From NCBI GenBank assembly GCA_013398295.1, contig VZSF01006733.1:918923-982922 (forward strand): 64,000 bases of DNA, written 5' to 3'. Under the pieces are notes generated by a model that made no database searches, was not told the DNA's origin, and saw only the letters and a program-made list of their open reading frames with translations. A program made the position numbers and the translations under genes. How positions within the stretch are numbered: the first letter of the stretch is position 1; the number at the start of each line of letters is the position of its first letter. This DNA is from Chionis minor (lineage: Eukaryota > Chordata > Aves > Charadriiformes > Chionididae). Positions 48,613 to 60,860 of the stretch are shown here, piece after piece.

Positions 48613-50550
48613 ATCTTAAAATATCTTATTTTGTCTATTCCTCAATGTCTAATAAATTACTGTTTATACTGTGATTCCTTAGCATTTGATGAAAGGGGCT
48701 GTATTGTTAGAAACAACCCAAATCCCCACCCTTAAAATCTAGAAAAGAGGGTAAAAAGTATCATCTTGGATTCAGTCCGGAATTCAGCAAATAAAGTTTT
48801 TAAAATAAAATAAAAACTTCATTCTTATACTAGATTTTTCAGAACATGACTTTTCTTTGAGTTCTGTCAGGAAAAAGGATAACAGTAGTTCAGCAATTGA
48901 AAATAAACTATTCTCTGATTAGTTTTTAGCCAGAAAAGTCACTCAGCTTTCCTAGCAGTCATGTTGTGAAGCCTCTTTACAGAGTTTTGCTCGCTCCCAC
49001 CTTGTGTACATTAGAACTAGCTCCAAGCAGAACTGCAGAATGGAGAAAATATTGCATGCTTTCAGATACCTCGTCCTCTTGTTCCAAAACTTACTTTCTC
49101 ACCAGGCAAGCCCATGAGAGCTCATTAACGCAAAGCCCAATTCTTGACTGTCTGTCAACTTGATGCCACTGAGTCCACAGACATACTCCAGAGCAAAATC
49201 GATGTAACAGAGTGAAAATAAAACCCCTACTCATTGTCCACATCTTGTCTCTTTTAATAAAAAACTATACATTTCTTCGGTATTCCTTTAAGAAATTTAT
49301 ATTTGTTGCGTATGAGACTTGAGGTTTATAATATGACCACATTATTATTCTTTCTCCTGCTTTTTTTTTTTTTCCCCCTAACCTAAGTTAAGCTGAAATT
49401 TAATACTACACTGTTATGTTTCAACTGTAGAAGTCAGTTGTACTTTTCATCTTTGATGCTTGGCTGGGAGGGGGGTCCCAGAATCACAACCCTCTCCCAG
49501 CATTAGTGGAGATAGTCCAGAGCCATTTCTGCAAACTGTGGCAGTGGTATCCTTTTTTGTCCATTCAGAGCACTTTATGTCAGCACCTGTCATAGTTCTG
49601 CTCCCGCTATGTAGCGGTCAAGTGGTGTAAACTGAGTTTAAACAGAACCCAATTTTGTTCCTGGCACAGGCAAGTGCTGGAAGCAGGATCCATTTATTCT
49701 CAAGAGGATCTCAGAAATCTCTTTACCTCTTGTTCCACGCTAGAGTCAGTTTGGTTGTATTTGTGTGCAAATACCAAAGCAGTCTTGGAGAAGGAGTTAG
49801 GCTGTGGTCTCAGTGCTTGCCTTTTCTCAGTTCTCTGGAGAATCTGCTGGCAAGAAACGGTAAAACATGAAGATCCCTCGGTTTTATTTATTGTCAATGT
49901 TTATGTTAACTCAGTCGTTTTAGCAGAATTTAACAGCTGTGAAACCCCACCACAGAGATGTTCCTGGAATAATTATCTCCTGCTGCAGTCTAATCAGAGT
50001 AGAGAATGTGACTGGGTCAAGGCTTTGGAGTTTGCTAAGATGAGATCCATGCAATGATAAATAATGTATGTGTCTAATGTGTTGCAATAAGATGTAAAAG
50101 AAAATTAATTCCAGAGGCAGTTTTTGTTATTCTCAAATCTGTAACCTGTCATCTTCACTGTGAGTAAAATGCCAACTTACAGCTAAAATCCTGTTCTGCA
50201 AATGCAATCCTTTGGTTATGCTAATTTTAATTTTAAATTTAATTGTTTGCATTTTACAATTCTTATTATTAGCCTGGAAGCCAGTTCTACCTCCTAAATT
50301 TTAAGACACACAAAAAGCTATTTTCCTGTTCTAGTACTGCAGATGCAAATGATGATGTCGTAGCTGTATCTCAACTGTTTTTCAGGAAGGCCATTGATAA
50401 TGAACTGAGGAGGAAACTAGGGGAAGGTTTCTGAGGAGGAAACTGTTAGGAAGGCCTGTAGGAAGTGGGGGGCTTGGGACAGGAAGGATCTAGATACCTT
50501 TGGTAGATATAGTATGTAGGCTACAATGCCATAGAAAACTGAATTTCATC
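48613..50550. other. Non-coding DNA, no gene recognised
   Basis: The longest frame (49674-50057, 127 codons) has no domain, codon or splice evidence. A small direct repeat, CTGAGGAGGAAACT, occurs twice around 50404-50443. Confidence 0.5.
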
Positions 50551-51137
50551 AGTCATGGTTGAATTCCAGCCAGCAACTAGGACGACTCAGCTGCTCACTC
50601 ACTCCCCTCTGGAGGGATGGGGGAGAGAATCAGAAGAATATAAGTGAGAAAAAACTCATGGGTTGAGATAAAGATGGTTTAGTAGGTACAGAAAAAGCCA
50701 CACACTCAAGCAAAGCAAACCAAGGAATTCATTCACTGCTTCCCATCAGCAGGCAGGTGTTCGGCCATCTCCAAAAAAGCAGGCCTCTTATCACACATAA
50801 TGGTTACTTGGGAAGACAAATGTCGTAACTCCTCACGTCCTCCCCTTCTTTCTTCTTCCCCCAGCTTGACATATTAAGCATGACGTCACATGGCATGGAA
50901 TATTCCTTTGGTCAGTTGGGGTCAGCTGTCCCAGCTGTGTCTTCTCCCAACTTTTTGTGTACTCCCAGCCTACTCACTGGTGGGGAAGGTATGAAGAGCA
51001 GAAAAGGCCTTGACTGTTTAGCAACAACCAAAAACATTAGTGCGCAACCAACAGTATTCCCACACTAAACCCAAAATATAGCCCTATACCAGCTGCTAGT
51101 GAGGAAGTCATCTCCATCCCAGCCAAAACCAAGCACA
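50551..51137 (+). mobile_element. Second plus-strand LTR of the family seen at 17662
   Basis: Aligns end to end with the 17662-18260 LTR. Shared blocks include AAGGAATTCATTCACTGCTT, CAGCAGGCAGGTGTTCGGCC, ATAATGGTTACTTGGGAAGA, TCAGTTGGGGTCAGCTGTCC and CTCCCAGCCTACTCACTGGT. The ends are decayed: AGTCATGGTT for TGTCATGGTT at the left and AAACCAAGCACA at the right. No clear target-site duplication remains. No internal retroviral genes flank it, so it is also probably a solo LTR, somewhat older than the 17.7-kb copy. Confidence 0.92.
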
Positions 51138-52894
51138 GTTACTGTGTCTGACACCTGGGGACAGTAACTTCCTACCAGCTTTAACACTATCTAGCTCAAG
51201 TGCTCCTCTTCAGCTTTTGGATCTGGTCCTGAACTCCTAACGCTTAAGCTTCAAAATGACTTCAAGGCACTTCACCAGCCAAAAACACTAAAAGATTCAC
51301 TTTCCCCCTTAATGAAATGACTTTGGAGTGAAATATGACTTTTTTTCACAGAATGAATCAATTCTAAACAAGATTTTATTAGGGGGAAATGTAACATACC
51401 AGGTGGAGCTGCAATGGGAATTTTAAATTGGAAATTAATCAAACTCCAAATTCGACAGGTTAGTAGAGTTAATATAACCTGACTTTTAGAAAATGCCCAC
51501 TAGTGAACATTGTGCAAGACTTACTTTCCAAGTGGGAGAAAAAATGCAAACCATTTAGCTAGGATCTGCTACATGCTGTATCTCCTTACACCCAACAAGG
51601 TTACACCAGTGCATTCCATAACAAGTGACTGGACATGTACAAATGGAATAGGTTAATCTTTTGCTCTAAAAATTCACTAGCTCCAGGCAGACCTCTGTCT
51701 GGAGCAACTGCAAAAGTGGGTTTAGGTGACCTTGATGTACATACCGCTGAGTACAGAGATAATAATCTGAGAATATATATCTAAATCCAAACTACCAAAG
51801 CTAAGTGCTAGAGTTCTATGCTCAGCTGAAATTTGTTTAACGTATTTGCAAACCAGCTTGGCTAACACCTAATTTTAGCAGCAGAATTACTGCTAATTAG
51901 TTCAGTATTCAGCAACTCAGCTTTCAGACACCCTTTTCCTATTGACATAGATATGAAATGCATAGACCAGCCTATGAGAAGACAAGTTAGCTGGACAGGG
52001 AAAAATAACTGGTATCGTAGCACACAACATAACTATTGATCTGGCAGCTGATAGTTTTGAATGTCTAACAGGACATTTCTAATAACCTAAATAAGCAACA
52101 GCTGAAAATACTTATCAGAGAAATTAAAACAGAGGAAGAGAAGACAAGGACAAAATTCACTGAGTCATTCAGCACGTGAAATGAAAGAAAAACTGAGTGC
52201 ATATAAGGTTAAATAGGAGAGATGATAGAAATCTTTTATTGAGGTGAATGTAAGAATTTTTTTTATATCTATTGTACAGTATTCTTTGAGACAATCCTCA
52301 GCTGTCTGACTGCCATTAGGTTGTCCTGGGATTCAGTAGTTAATAAACTGGTAAAGTGAGCAGTATAAAGTACTGGTTTAAAAAACTCACTCCCTTGGCA
52401 AGGGACATTCCTATCACAGAACTAGCAAAAGAGATTATACCATTTGCTCACACATGCCATTCTGAAAATACAGTATACTTATTTTCACTCAGGGCCAACT
52501 GCATATGTAAAAAAAGCGTGCAAGATCTTGAGTTTTTGGACTGGACAAATTGCTCAAAGCTAGGTCAGATGAGATATCTATATCGAAAACTCTGACTGAA
52601 GGAAATCTTTCATGTTGACCACCCTACAGGAGCACTTAAGTCAACACATACAAGCCCATCTTACTCTGACGGTTCCCAGGCACCTGGATTTCTGTTTTTA
52701 TGCATGTCCAGTGTCACGCCAGTGCCAGAATCTGGGTGCCAACCTTCCACAGACCTGGGTGCAAGCCTGGAGGCTCAATGGAGTGTTACCCACCTTCCCC
52801 AAGGGACTCTGCTAAGATTTTGTTTCTGTAAAACTGTAGCTCCAGCTGCTTCCCTTTAAAATAGACCTGGAGGAGGCATTTGACCCTGGTGCCC
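51138..52894. other. AT-rich non-coding DNA
   Basis: No gene or repeat recognised. Confidence 0.5.
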
Positions 52895-53402
52895 CACGAA
52901 AAAACACGGACCCTACACTTGCCTTTGTTGAACTTCATTTGGTTCCCCCCTCCGCCCAGCTCTCCAGCCTGTTCAGGTCTTTCTGGATGGCAGCAGAGCC
53001 TTCTGGTGTGTCAGCCATCCCTTCCAGTTTTGTGCCATCAGCAAACTTGCTGACGGTACACTCTGTCCCCTCATTCCAAGACTGGAACCAGTACTGACCC
53101 CTGGGGAACATTGTTAAGTACAGGTCTGGTATTCCTGAGGGCCATCCTTAGCAGCAAAGACCGAAGCAAAGAAAGCATTCAGTAACTCCACCTCCTCTGC
53201 ATCCTCTGTCACCGAGGCGCCTACCTCATTCAGCAGCGTGCCCACATTTTCCCTAGTCTTCCTTTTTCTACTGATGTACTTGAAGAATCCCTTCTTATTG
53301 TCCTTGACATTCCTTGCCAGGTTTAATTCCAGGTGGGCCTTAGTCTTCCTCTTTGCATCCCTGCATTCTCTGACAACATTTCTATCCTCTGCTACCAGCC
53401 AC
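52895..53402 (-). mobile_element. CR1 LINE with both ends missing and an internal deletion
   Basis: Read on the minus strand from 53402, the copy contains the ORF2 linker (53404-53114: KTKAHLELNLARNVKDNKKG, FFKYISRKRKTRENVG, LLNAFFASVFA). Near 53110 it jumps to the PQGSVL block, then skips again to the [11 protein letters not shown] block (53034-53045) and the [19 protein letters not shown] block. It stops near 52905 without a CR1 tail. The fingers and most of the palm of the reverse transcriptase are deleted. The catalytic motif reads FADG, as in the 32-kb copy. Lacking a 3' tail is not usual for a LINE insertion, so it was cut after insertion. Confidence 0.9.
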
Positions 53403-54894
53403 AATGTACATTGGGTCTGTCACTTACTGTGCGGGGACTCTGCATTCACTATATAGTAGCCCCAAGGGCTTACTGTTTAATACGTTTGTGTATTGAAGGT
53501 GGGTGTCTTCATTTCAACAGTGCTAATACTCCTTTGTGTCTCCAACTTTGCATATGTAAAAGCTTCACAAAGCAAGAGCTATTTTTGGTGCTTTGGGTAA
53601 AATAATGTAGACATCTCAAGAGAATTGAGATGCTAGTGGCTGTAATCATAAGATAATAATAAATTAGCATAACCTAAGAATCAAAACTTATTTGACGCTG
53701 GTATGCAGGCATACATTTCTCTTATAGATTAGAATCACATATATTTCTACTGCATGCATTTGCAGAATTTAACATAAGATCTTAAAAAGACAAAGTAGAT
53801 GAAAGCCAGAAGAAAAAAAAAAGAAACTTGTGTGTTGCTGTTTTCCGTAACATACAGTTCTATGTCAATGAATTCCTTAAAACATAAATTGCAATAAAGC
53901 CTCCTGCTATTCTCATTGTAGGTTGCATATGCAGTAAGCTGTATACAAGTCATAAAATAGCTCTTGATTCAATGGTCTAATGTTTTGGTATTTAGAAGGG
54001 GACGTTTTCTGGGAGTAATGTTGCAGTACATTGCTACACTAAAATATGAACCACTTTTATGAGGTTAGAGATCATTTGGATCTTTTTGTAAAACCTCTCT
54101 TGGCAAATGCTTCCTATCATATTGATTTTTGAAGAATACTTGAGATTCTCATGCTCTCATCATGGCTTATTAACATACAGTAATTCAAAAAATGCATCTA
54201 TTTTTGGACATTTTTTCTATCAATATTAATTAACTCCTGGCTATGCTAGAATGATTGAGACAGAAGACAGTTTTATTTAGCCTTGTCTCTGGGAATCTTA
54301 CAAACTTTGAACTACATACGTGTAGTTTAATGAAGAGGAAAAAATAATAAAAATTCTCCCAACTTTCCAGGCTCAAAAATTCAGAAGAATAACGAAGGTA
54401 TGGAATTCATATTTTTAATAGCAGATGTGGGAGAGGAAGGATGGCAGAAAAATCATTCCATGTAAATACTGTCAGTCATTGTTATGTGCGTCAAAAAAAG
54501 AGTACAAATAGGCAAGGTGAAAGGAAGACTGGAAAATGAGATTTTACTGACCACTTGTGAACAGGGAGGTCATTCGTCTCTGTGCCCTTAAATATTGTTC
54601 TTCGCAAGACACTGTAATACTCGGTCCTCATTAGAAATCTGCTGTCAGCAACAGCCTGAAGGTTTTTGCTCTTCAAGTTGTTGAAATGGAAAGTACAGAA
54701 GACATAATATAGCCGGCCCCCTCAGGTCTGACAGACTGGTGCATACAACTTTTAACAACCAGCAGAGAACAACGTTAAATTTCTTAAAGGATTCACTTGT
54801 GTACAGTGTATTCACCAATCACAACTGTTATAGCCATGATGACGGAAAGAGTCTTCTAAGGAATAATCTTGAAATGAAGGTTTAGAGAGAAAAC
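53403..54894. other. AT-rich non-coding DNA
   Basis: No gene recognised; an A-rich run lies near 53810-53825. Confidence 0.5.
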
Positions 54895-55300
54895 ATAAAA
54901 GGAGCCACTAGAGATAATCAAATCCAGTATCTTGTGGTGCTCATGAATGAGTCGTTGTTTGATATGTTTTTAAAAGCCTGTAAAGAGATTTTGCAGCCGT
55001 CTTCTATGACTTTAAATAGATCATTTTCACAATGATTAGAAAGTGTTTCCTAACATTTAATTTAAATTCCTCTGTGACAAAAGTTAATTCACTTCCTTAC
55101 TTACTTTAGGCACGTAGAAAAATAGCTTATACTTCTTTACTATAACCTTTGACAGACAAATCACAGCATTATTATGATTTCCCCTTTATATCTCTCTTTC
55201 TTAGACACAACAAAACTGATCCCTTTATGAGTCTGGTTTTGATCCTTTTAATATTATTTTAATCACTGCTCTGGATAATACTGAGTCTCCTTAACAAATG
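54895..55300 (-). mobile_element. Ancient CR1-type LINE fragment
   Basis: The plus strand gives, in the order of a reversed old CR1: GTGTTTCCTAACATTTAATT, TTTAAATTCCTCTGTG, TTCTTTACTATAACCTTTGA, ATTATTATGATTTCCCC, TTAGACACAACAAAACTGAT, CCTTTATGAGTCTGG, TGATCCTTTTAATATT and ACTGCTCTGGAT. This spans the end of ORF2. Highly diverged, with no open frame. Confidence 0.7.
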
Positions 55301-55818
55301 CTATCATTAGTAATGGTGAGATTAATATTTTTTGTCTCATATTCCCATTTATAATGCTTGGAAGACAAAAGTTTATTTGATGTCTAAACATTGAAAGAAG
55401 AAGAGTGTTTCCAGATGACCAGAACAAAACTGTTCAACTACCAAAAAAGCTTTCTGCCCTATTGTCATGGATTTGTAAGAAGTCCCTTGGCATCTCCATT
55501 GCTGTTCATAACATCCAAAAATATTTTAGTTTACAGACAACCTACAGCACATGTGAAATGTTGGCGTCCCATGCTCAGAAAAAGATTTTTTTTCTTTTAT
55601 GGTATGAAAAGTAAAGCATCTGTCCATCAGTATTCTCAATATTTAATAAAGGTTCTTAAAATTAGGCATATCCAACATCAAGAAATTGTCATTCTAGTCC
55701 CAAGGTCAAGCTCTCTCAGGGGACACACAGCTTGAACTACCTCATCCTTCATTAATACATGACATCGCTCAAAAAACTCCCTGGAAAAGCCTCTTGCACA
55801 CCACAACCTGCATGGTAA
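55301..55818. other. Non-coding DNA
   Basis: Nothing recognised; a 114-codon open frame (55391-55735) shows no domain or family. Confidence 0.45.
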
Positions 55819-55853
55819 CAATAATAATTAATAATAATAATTAATTAATAATA
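55819..55853 (+). repeat. AAT/TTAA-rich simple sequence
   Basis: Irregular ATA/ATT units directly to the left of the AAAAG array; probably part of the same unstable tract. Confidence 0.85.
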
Positions 55854-55956
55854 AAAAGAAAAGAAAAGAAAAGAAAAGAAAAGAAAAGAAAAGAAAAGAA
55901 AAGAAAAGAAAAGAAAAGAAAAGAAAAGAAAAGAAAAGAAAAGAAAAGAAAAGAAA
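55854..55956 (+). repeat. Perfect (AAAAG)n microsatellite, about 20 units
   Basis: About 103 bp of uninterrupted AAAAG pentamers. The lack of interruptions suggests a young, length-variable array and a likely place for sequencing or assembly length error. Confidence 0.96.
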
Positions 55957-56741
55957 CAAAGACTTTGCCTAGAGCTGATTCTTCTTCTTAACAAGCATGT
56001 CAACCCACCCTCTGTAGCAGGAGCTAGACTTGATCATAGAGGACCAGATCACCTTGTTATCCATTGCTTACATATATAACACCCTACATCCTGCCAGCAT
56101 GAATTTGTGTTACTTTTCTATAGTACTCTAATTTTAAAATGGGAGAAAAAAGTATTTTATATTAATTCGCACGTCAGCCAACAGTAGAAGAAACCTTATG
56201 ATCATGTGAAAAAGGTATTTACAAATGTTTCTGTTTTGCCATTTTAAATTAGATTTCTGAATATCTGATGGATTTTTGTATTTAATAGGTATCATAGAAG
56301 CAGCTGCCATTATATTATAATGAAAAAACACTTTTTCCTTCAGGGTTCATATCACCATTTGTTGTATATTCACTATTTTAAGCTAGCATTTTCTATCACT
56401 TTATTCAGACAATGTAATTCAGTCTTTTCAGTCTATATAATGGCATTCAAAATCCCAACAAACTTTAAGGACAAAACAATATAAAGCCTCCAGGGGAAAA
56501 TATGTTTACTTTATATGCTTTTAATATATGCTTTTATATGCCAGTTTCTTTACTATGACTCAGCCTGAAGAAACTTTACCTGTCATCTCATACACTGGGA
56601 AGGTGAAAGGATGATCAAAGGCTTAGATGCGTATTAGGGTCAAACTGCCCACAGAAGAAATCTGTACATAAAATTTATGAATCTGTGAGTGTACCCCAGA
56701 AGTATGTTTCAGAGAAACTAAAACAAACATGTAGACTGAAG
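55957..56741. other. AT-rich non-coding DNA
   Basis: No gene recognised. Confidence 0.5.
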
Positions 56742-57160
56742 CAGAATGGCATCCAGGCTGGTTTGGAATGTCTCCAGAGTTGGAGACTCCAACACCTCTC
56801 TGGGCAGCCTGTGCCAGTGCTCTGCCACCCTCAAAGGAAAGAAGTTCCTCCTCATGTTGAGATGGAACTTCCTATATTCGATTTTATACCCATTGCCCCT
56901 TGTCCTATCACTGGGTACCACTGAAAAAAGACTGGCCCCCTCCTCCTGGCACCCTCCCTTTAAGGAATTGTAGGCATTGATGAGATCCCCCCTCAGTCTT
57001 CTCTTCTCCAGACTAAAAAGACCCAACTCCCTCAGTCTCATAAGAAAGATGCTCCAGCCCCCTAATCATCTTTGTAGCCCTTTGCTGTCCCCTTTCCAGC
57101 AGTTCCCTGTCCTTTTTGAACCAGGGAGCCCAGAACTGGACACAGTACTCCAGATGCGGC
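56742..57160 (-). mobile_element. CR1 LINE fragment lacking its 3' tail
   Basis: On the minus strand this is the ORF2 C-terminus: [20 protein letters not shown], then a [23 protein letters not shown] block and [20 protein letters not shown], open for 107 codons (57041-56718). The 3' untranslated part and tail, about 80 bp in the other copies, are absent at 56742. The 5' end is truncated near 57160 (ATGCGGCC). It is among the less diverged copies here. Confidence 0.92.
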
Positions 57161-58969
57161 CTAAATGTTTTAGACTTGCTTTTTTCTGTAAAATACTACC
57201 TTCTTTCTCAGGAATAATAATTTTTATATTTATTAATTTAATAAATTATTTTATTTTCTTATTATAAATACCCCCCTATACTTTGTTGGACAGGATTTGC
57301 ACCATTTGTTGGAAAGAAAGTGGAAAAATTGAAAATATATTATGGAGCAAAAGCCAAAAGGTCCCTTGAAATTAATTCGCAGTGTGATGACTACCAAAAA
57401 CTAAAAAAAAATAAATAAATCACAGGGTTGTATAAGATAAGTGGGACAAGAAACACTGATGTGGATTTTCACTTTAGCTTGAAATCTAACAAAAAATAAC
57501 TCAAAAATTTACTTGAAAGAAATTTGGACAAGATAATGTGGAAATGTATTAAATAGTGGAGTTAGTAGACAAATCTGGTGAGTTTGAAACCATGAAGTGT
57601 TCAAGTATCTGCCTGTGAATACATCTGAGCTGGTAAAGACTGAATTAATGGTGAAGCAGAGAGGAACCATTAAATCTAAAGGTCATAATTTTGGGTCAAA
57701 GAGAGATGGTGTAGAATCTATTTTAAATTTGAGTGCAAAAATATTTCCTAGTAGGTATCATGTCAAAATACAATACCGTGTGAGTAAAATTAATTCAAAG
57801 CTGGTCATATGGCCAACCTTAACTCAACTGTGCAAATCCAGCTGCAGTGATGCAGAAGAAGAGTTAGTTAATACCAAATCTTCACATCATCTGAATTAAC
57901 TGAAATTATGTTGCACTGTAAAGATAAAGGGACAAATTGGAAAAAGAAGTGCATTGGACTTAAGAATCAAAATACCGTTCTATGGAGTGCAGTTGTTTAC
58001 TGAAGCATAACTATAAAGTTTATTGCATTTGTTTGGATGGCTTCAAACAGAAATTTCCTGTAACACATGAAAGGATTTGATTCAGGACTGTGCTTTAGAA
58101 ACAAATGCTCCCAAAAAGGCTGGATAAAACTCTGAATGCAGAAATGCAGACCCTCAAAAGGGCTGCAAAGTTCCAGGTACATAAGTACAACTTCACTTCA
58201 GCATCAATAGGTCACTTGAGATCTTGACAGTTCTGCTACCATGTTGTGCTTTAAAGCCACGGTAAATAAGAAAATTGCTACATAAATGACCCTGTAGCTA
58301 AAAGGCAGTCACTTCAAAAATATCAGGCAAAGTGAAAGAAAACTAGAAAAAAAAGCACAGCCGACCAAGGTCTTTAAAGAAAAAAGTGATAGTAAAAGAA
58401 ATTATATTTTCCATCCATCACTACATTGTCTGGAAATCATCAATAGTGTTAGAGAACATCACATAAAACACAAGAAATAAACTTCACAGGATGAGCATGA
58501 TGGCCACTAATTTTTGCAAATATAGACTGGCACACATAAGAATAATCAATTTATTTTAACAAGTGTGTAAGGCAGTGAATGGTCAATATGCTTTGCTTCT
58601 ACTGCTGTATGCTCTCATCTTTAAGTTGATATTTACTCTTCTGAGGTTCTCTCAGGTATGACTCTTTATTTTGTTTGAATTAATGGATCCTGTGATGCTG
58701 TGAAATAAGATTTGGCCAATTCTAGTGGAACACAAAGCAGAAGCAGAAGCAATTGTAGTTCCATAAAAAAAGTTTTGATGTCAAAGTTAAATAAATAATA
58801 ATAAAAAAAGATAAACAAAACAAAAAATAGTTAGAAAGAAGGAATTCAGATCATTCAGCCTGCAACTGCTCAAAGTCAAAAGTGTTAAGATATCCAAGAC
58901 AACAGTTCTGTAGGAAAGGATACCACATCAAAGAGAACCTACAAAACCAGGAAAATGTATTATTGAAAC
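57161..58969. other. AT-rich non-coding DNA
   Basis: No gene recognised. The open frame 57597-57899 (100 codons) has no known domain. Confidence 0.45.
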
Positions 58970-59757
58970 AAATGATTGACAGAGTAGTTATCAAAGGTTC
59001 ATTGTGCAAATGAAAGGGTTTATTGCACGGGGTTCTGAAAAAGTCTTTTGTGGATTGAAACTAATTGATATTTTCAAGAATGACTTGAACGATAGAATTA
59101 AGCATATTTCTTACGTTTGCTAATGTCACCATCCTGGATGGAACTGCAAGTACATTAACCTAGAATTCAAACAATCTTGATAATTCAGGAGATTACTTGA
59201 AGAAGGTAGCGTAAGGACAGCATAAGCGTGTCCTACAAAATAGGGCAGGAGTAATCAGCTATGAAGATATAGGAAGGGGACAACTGAAGGGAGCAGTTCT
59301 GCAGGGGTGTATGGTTTAGAGAGGATTACAAACTGAACCTGAATCAATCAAGTGTTGCTGTTGCAAAAAAAAGACAAATACCATCTAGGACGTACAAAGA
59401 GGAATAGTTTCCAAAGTACTGGAAGCAGCACCCCAGAAATATCAGCTGATGGATATTCTTGGCCTCATGCGTGGTAAGAATCAGTCAGACAGAGTCTGGA
59501 GAAGAGGAATGAGACAAATCTGTAGTCATGCACACAGGATCACTCTGGAAAAAAAATAAACCATAACATTAAAATTAAACAGCAGAGAGTATTTTGATAG
59601 AAATGGCAGTGAAACACTGGACTTGAGGAAGTAAGATTACCTCTGTGTCTGGAGATCTTTAAGAACAGGTTAGACAACCATGTCACAGTGGTCTTGGTTT
59701 GGCACAAGAAGATGAAATAAATGACCTCTCGAGGTCCCTTTCAGCACAATGATTCTA
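58970..59757 (+). mobile_element. Ancient CR1-type LINE, reverse-transcriptase part to 3' end
   Basis: Landmarks in element order: AAGAATGACTTGAACGATAG ('NDLND' region, 59080), TTGCTAATGTCACCATCCTG (catalytic region), GAATTCAAACAATCTTGATA, TGCTGTTGCAAAAAAAAGAC, TGGAGATCTTTAAGAACAGG, TAAATGACCTCTCGAGGTCC and the tail CAATGATTCTATAT. The 3' end is convincing; the middle is poorly conserved and may include insertions or deletions. The left boundary is uncertain. Confidence 0.6.
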
Positions 59758-60589
59758 TATTTAAGGTGTTAGAAACAACGTGATACTGCGATAAAGTGAG
59801 ACTTGTCTAAGGGAATGCTCAGGGAATTCTTGAAAAAGATTATGGGAAATAAGAACTAATAAAAAAAACAGAATGGGTTTTATCCGTATAAATGTAAAGA
59901 CCCAGAGAAAGAAAGAAATAGGGTTTAACATAAGAAAAATAAATAGTTTTTTAAAATAACATTGAACTAGAACAGATATGCCAAATAAATGCTGAAAAAG
60001 TCATTGAAAATCTAAGTTACAGCAGGATGGCAAATTTTTCATCCATGTGGAAGTAAAAAGGTTTAGCATTTTAGGAGGACTGGGCAGTCACAACTGCAAA
60101 ATAAATAAATAAAAATCTGGACAAAATTCATGATAAAGTATAAAATGTTTTTGCAAAAATGCAAATGCCAAAAGTGCATCTTTAAGAATAATGAAAATAA
60201 AAACCATATGCCACAGGAAAAATATATATCAATAGTTACAAAATCACTTTTTCTGACCTTAATACTGTGCAAGACTGTAGAACAAATTTTTGGAAGAAAA
60301 ACTAGTTGAAAAGAATTAAAAATCAGATAAAACATAATCTGCATTAAGCAAACAACAGATTGTCCAAGGCTTGCCTGATATCTCAGTAAGAAACTATTTT
60401 TATACGAAAATTTAAATATAGTAGGGTTTATTTCTAACTGGTCTTCAAATATGGTGCTTTATGGAAAACAGTTTGTAAAGCCTGACTGCGTGGGAATTAG
60501 TAAATGAATTCTGACGGGGAAAGGAAGTTACTTATGGAAAATGACACCTGGTCGTGCTTGAGGGGGAAATGCCAAATCTGGATAGAGGT
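59758..60589. other. AT-rich non-coding DNA
   Basis: Nothing recognised with confidence. Confidence 0.45.
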
Positions 60590-60860
60590 TACCATTCTCT
60601 TTTGGAATGTTTTTCAACAACCTAAGCACCGAGCATAGTGGTGTGCTGCTGAAATGGGACACGGTCAGCACAGCAGCTCATGAAAAGTAGAAACGGNTGG
60701 TCAGCACAGAGAAGGATTGGGATATCATAGGGAAAGAGCAAGAAAGCTGCAGCTCATGAAAAGTAGAAACGGGATGAAATTCAAGAGTAAAACATACAAC
60801 ATAAATACAATGCATTTAGGGATAATAAGCATAAATTTGCAATGTAAATTAGCAGAGAAT
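60590..60860 (+). mobile_element. Possible second ancient CR1 fragment, interrupted by an assembly gap
   Basis: TTTTTCAACAACCTAAGCAC followed by GTGTGCTGCTGAAATGGGAC resembles the block before the CR1 catalytic motif. GGGATGAAATTCAAGAG then CAATGCATTTAGGGATAAT resembles the 'MKFN...LHLG' block. The spacing fits if the duplicated bases around the N at 60697 are counted once. Weak evidence because of high divergence. Confidence 0.4.
60697..60697. other. Single-N assembly gap with duplicated flanks
   Basis: GCAGCTCATGAAAAGTAGAA plus four more bases occurs at 60673-60696 and again at 60749-60772, and GGTCAGCACAG occurs at 60663-60673 and 60699-60709. The left side lacks the 39 bases between the two motifs on the right side. 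Confidence 0.93.

Noticed and set aside
48502..48735. Open frame encoding repetitive Tyr/Ser/Phe/Pro residues
   Set aside because: It is translation of a pentanucleotide microsatellite.
49674..50057. 127-codon plus-strand frame
   Set aside because: No recognisable family and no flanking exon signals; the length is within chance for this much AT-rich sequence.
55854..55956. Regular array considered as CRISPR or satellite
   Set aside because: Perfect AAAAG units without spacers; a plain microsatellite in vertebrate DNA.
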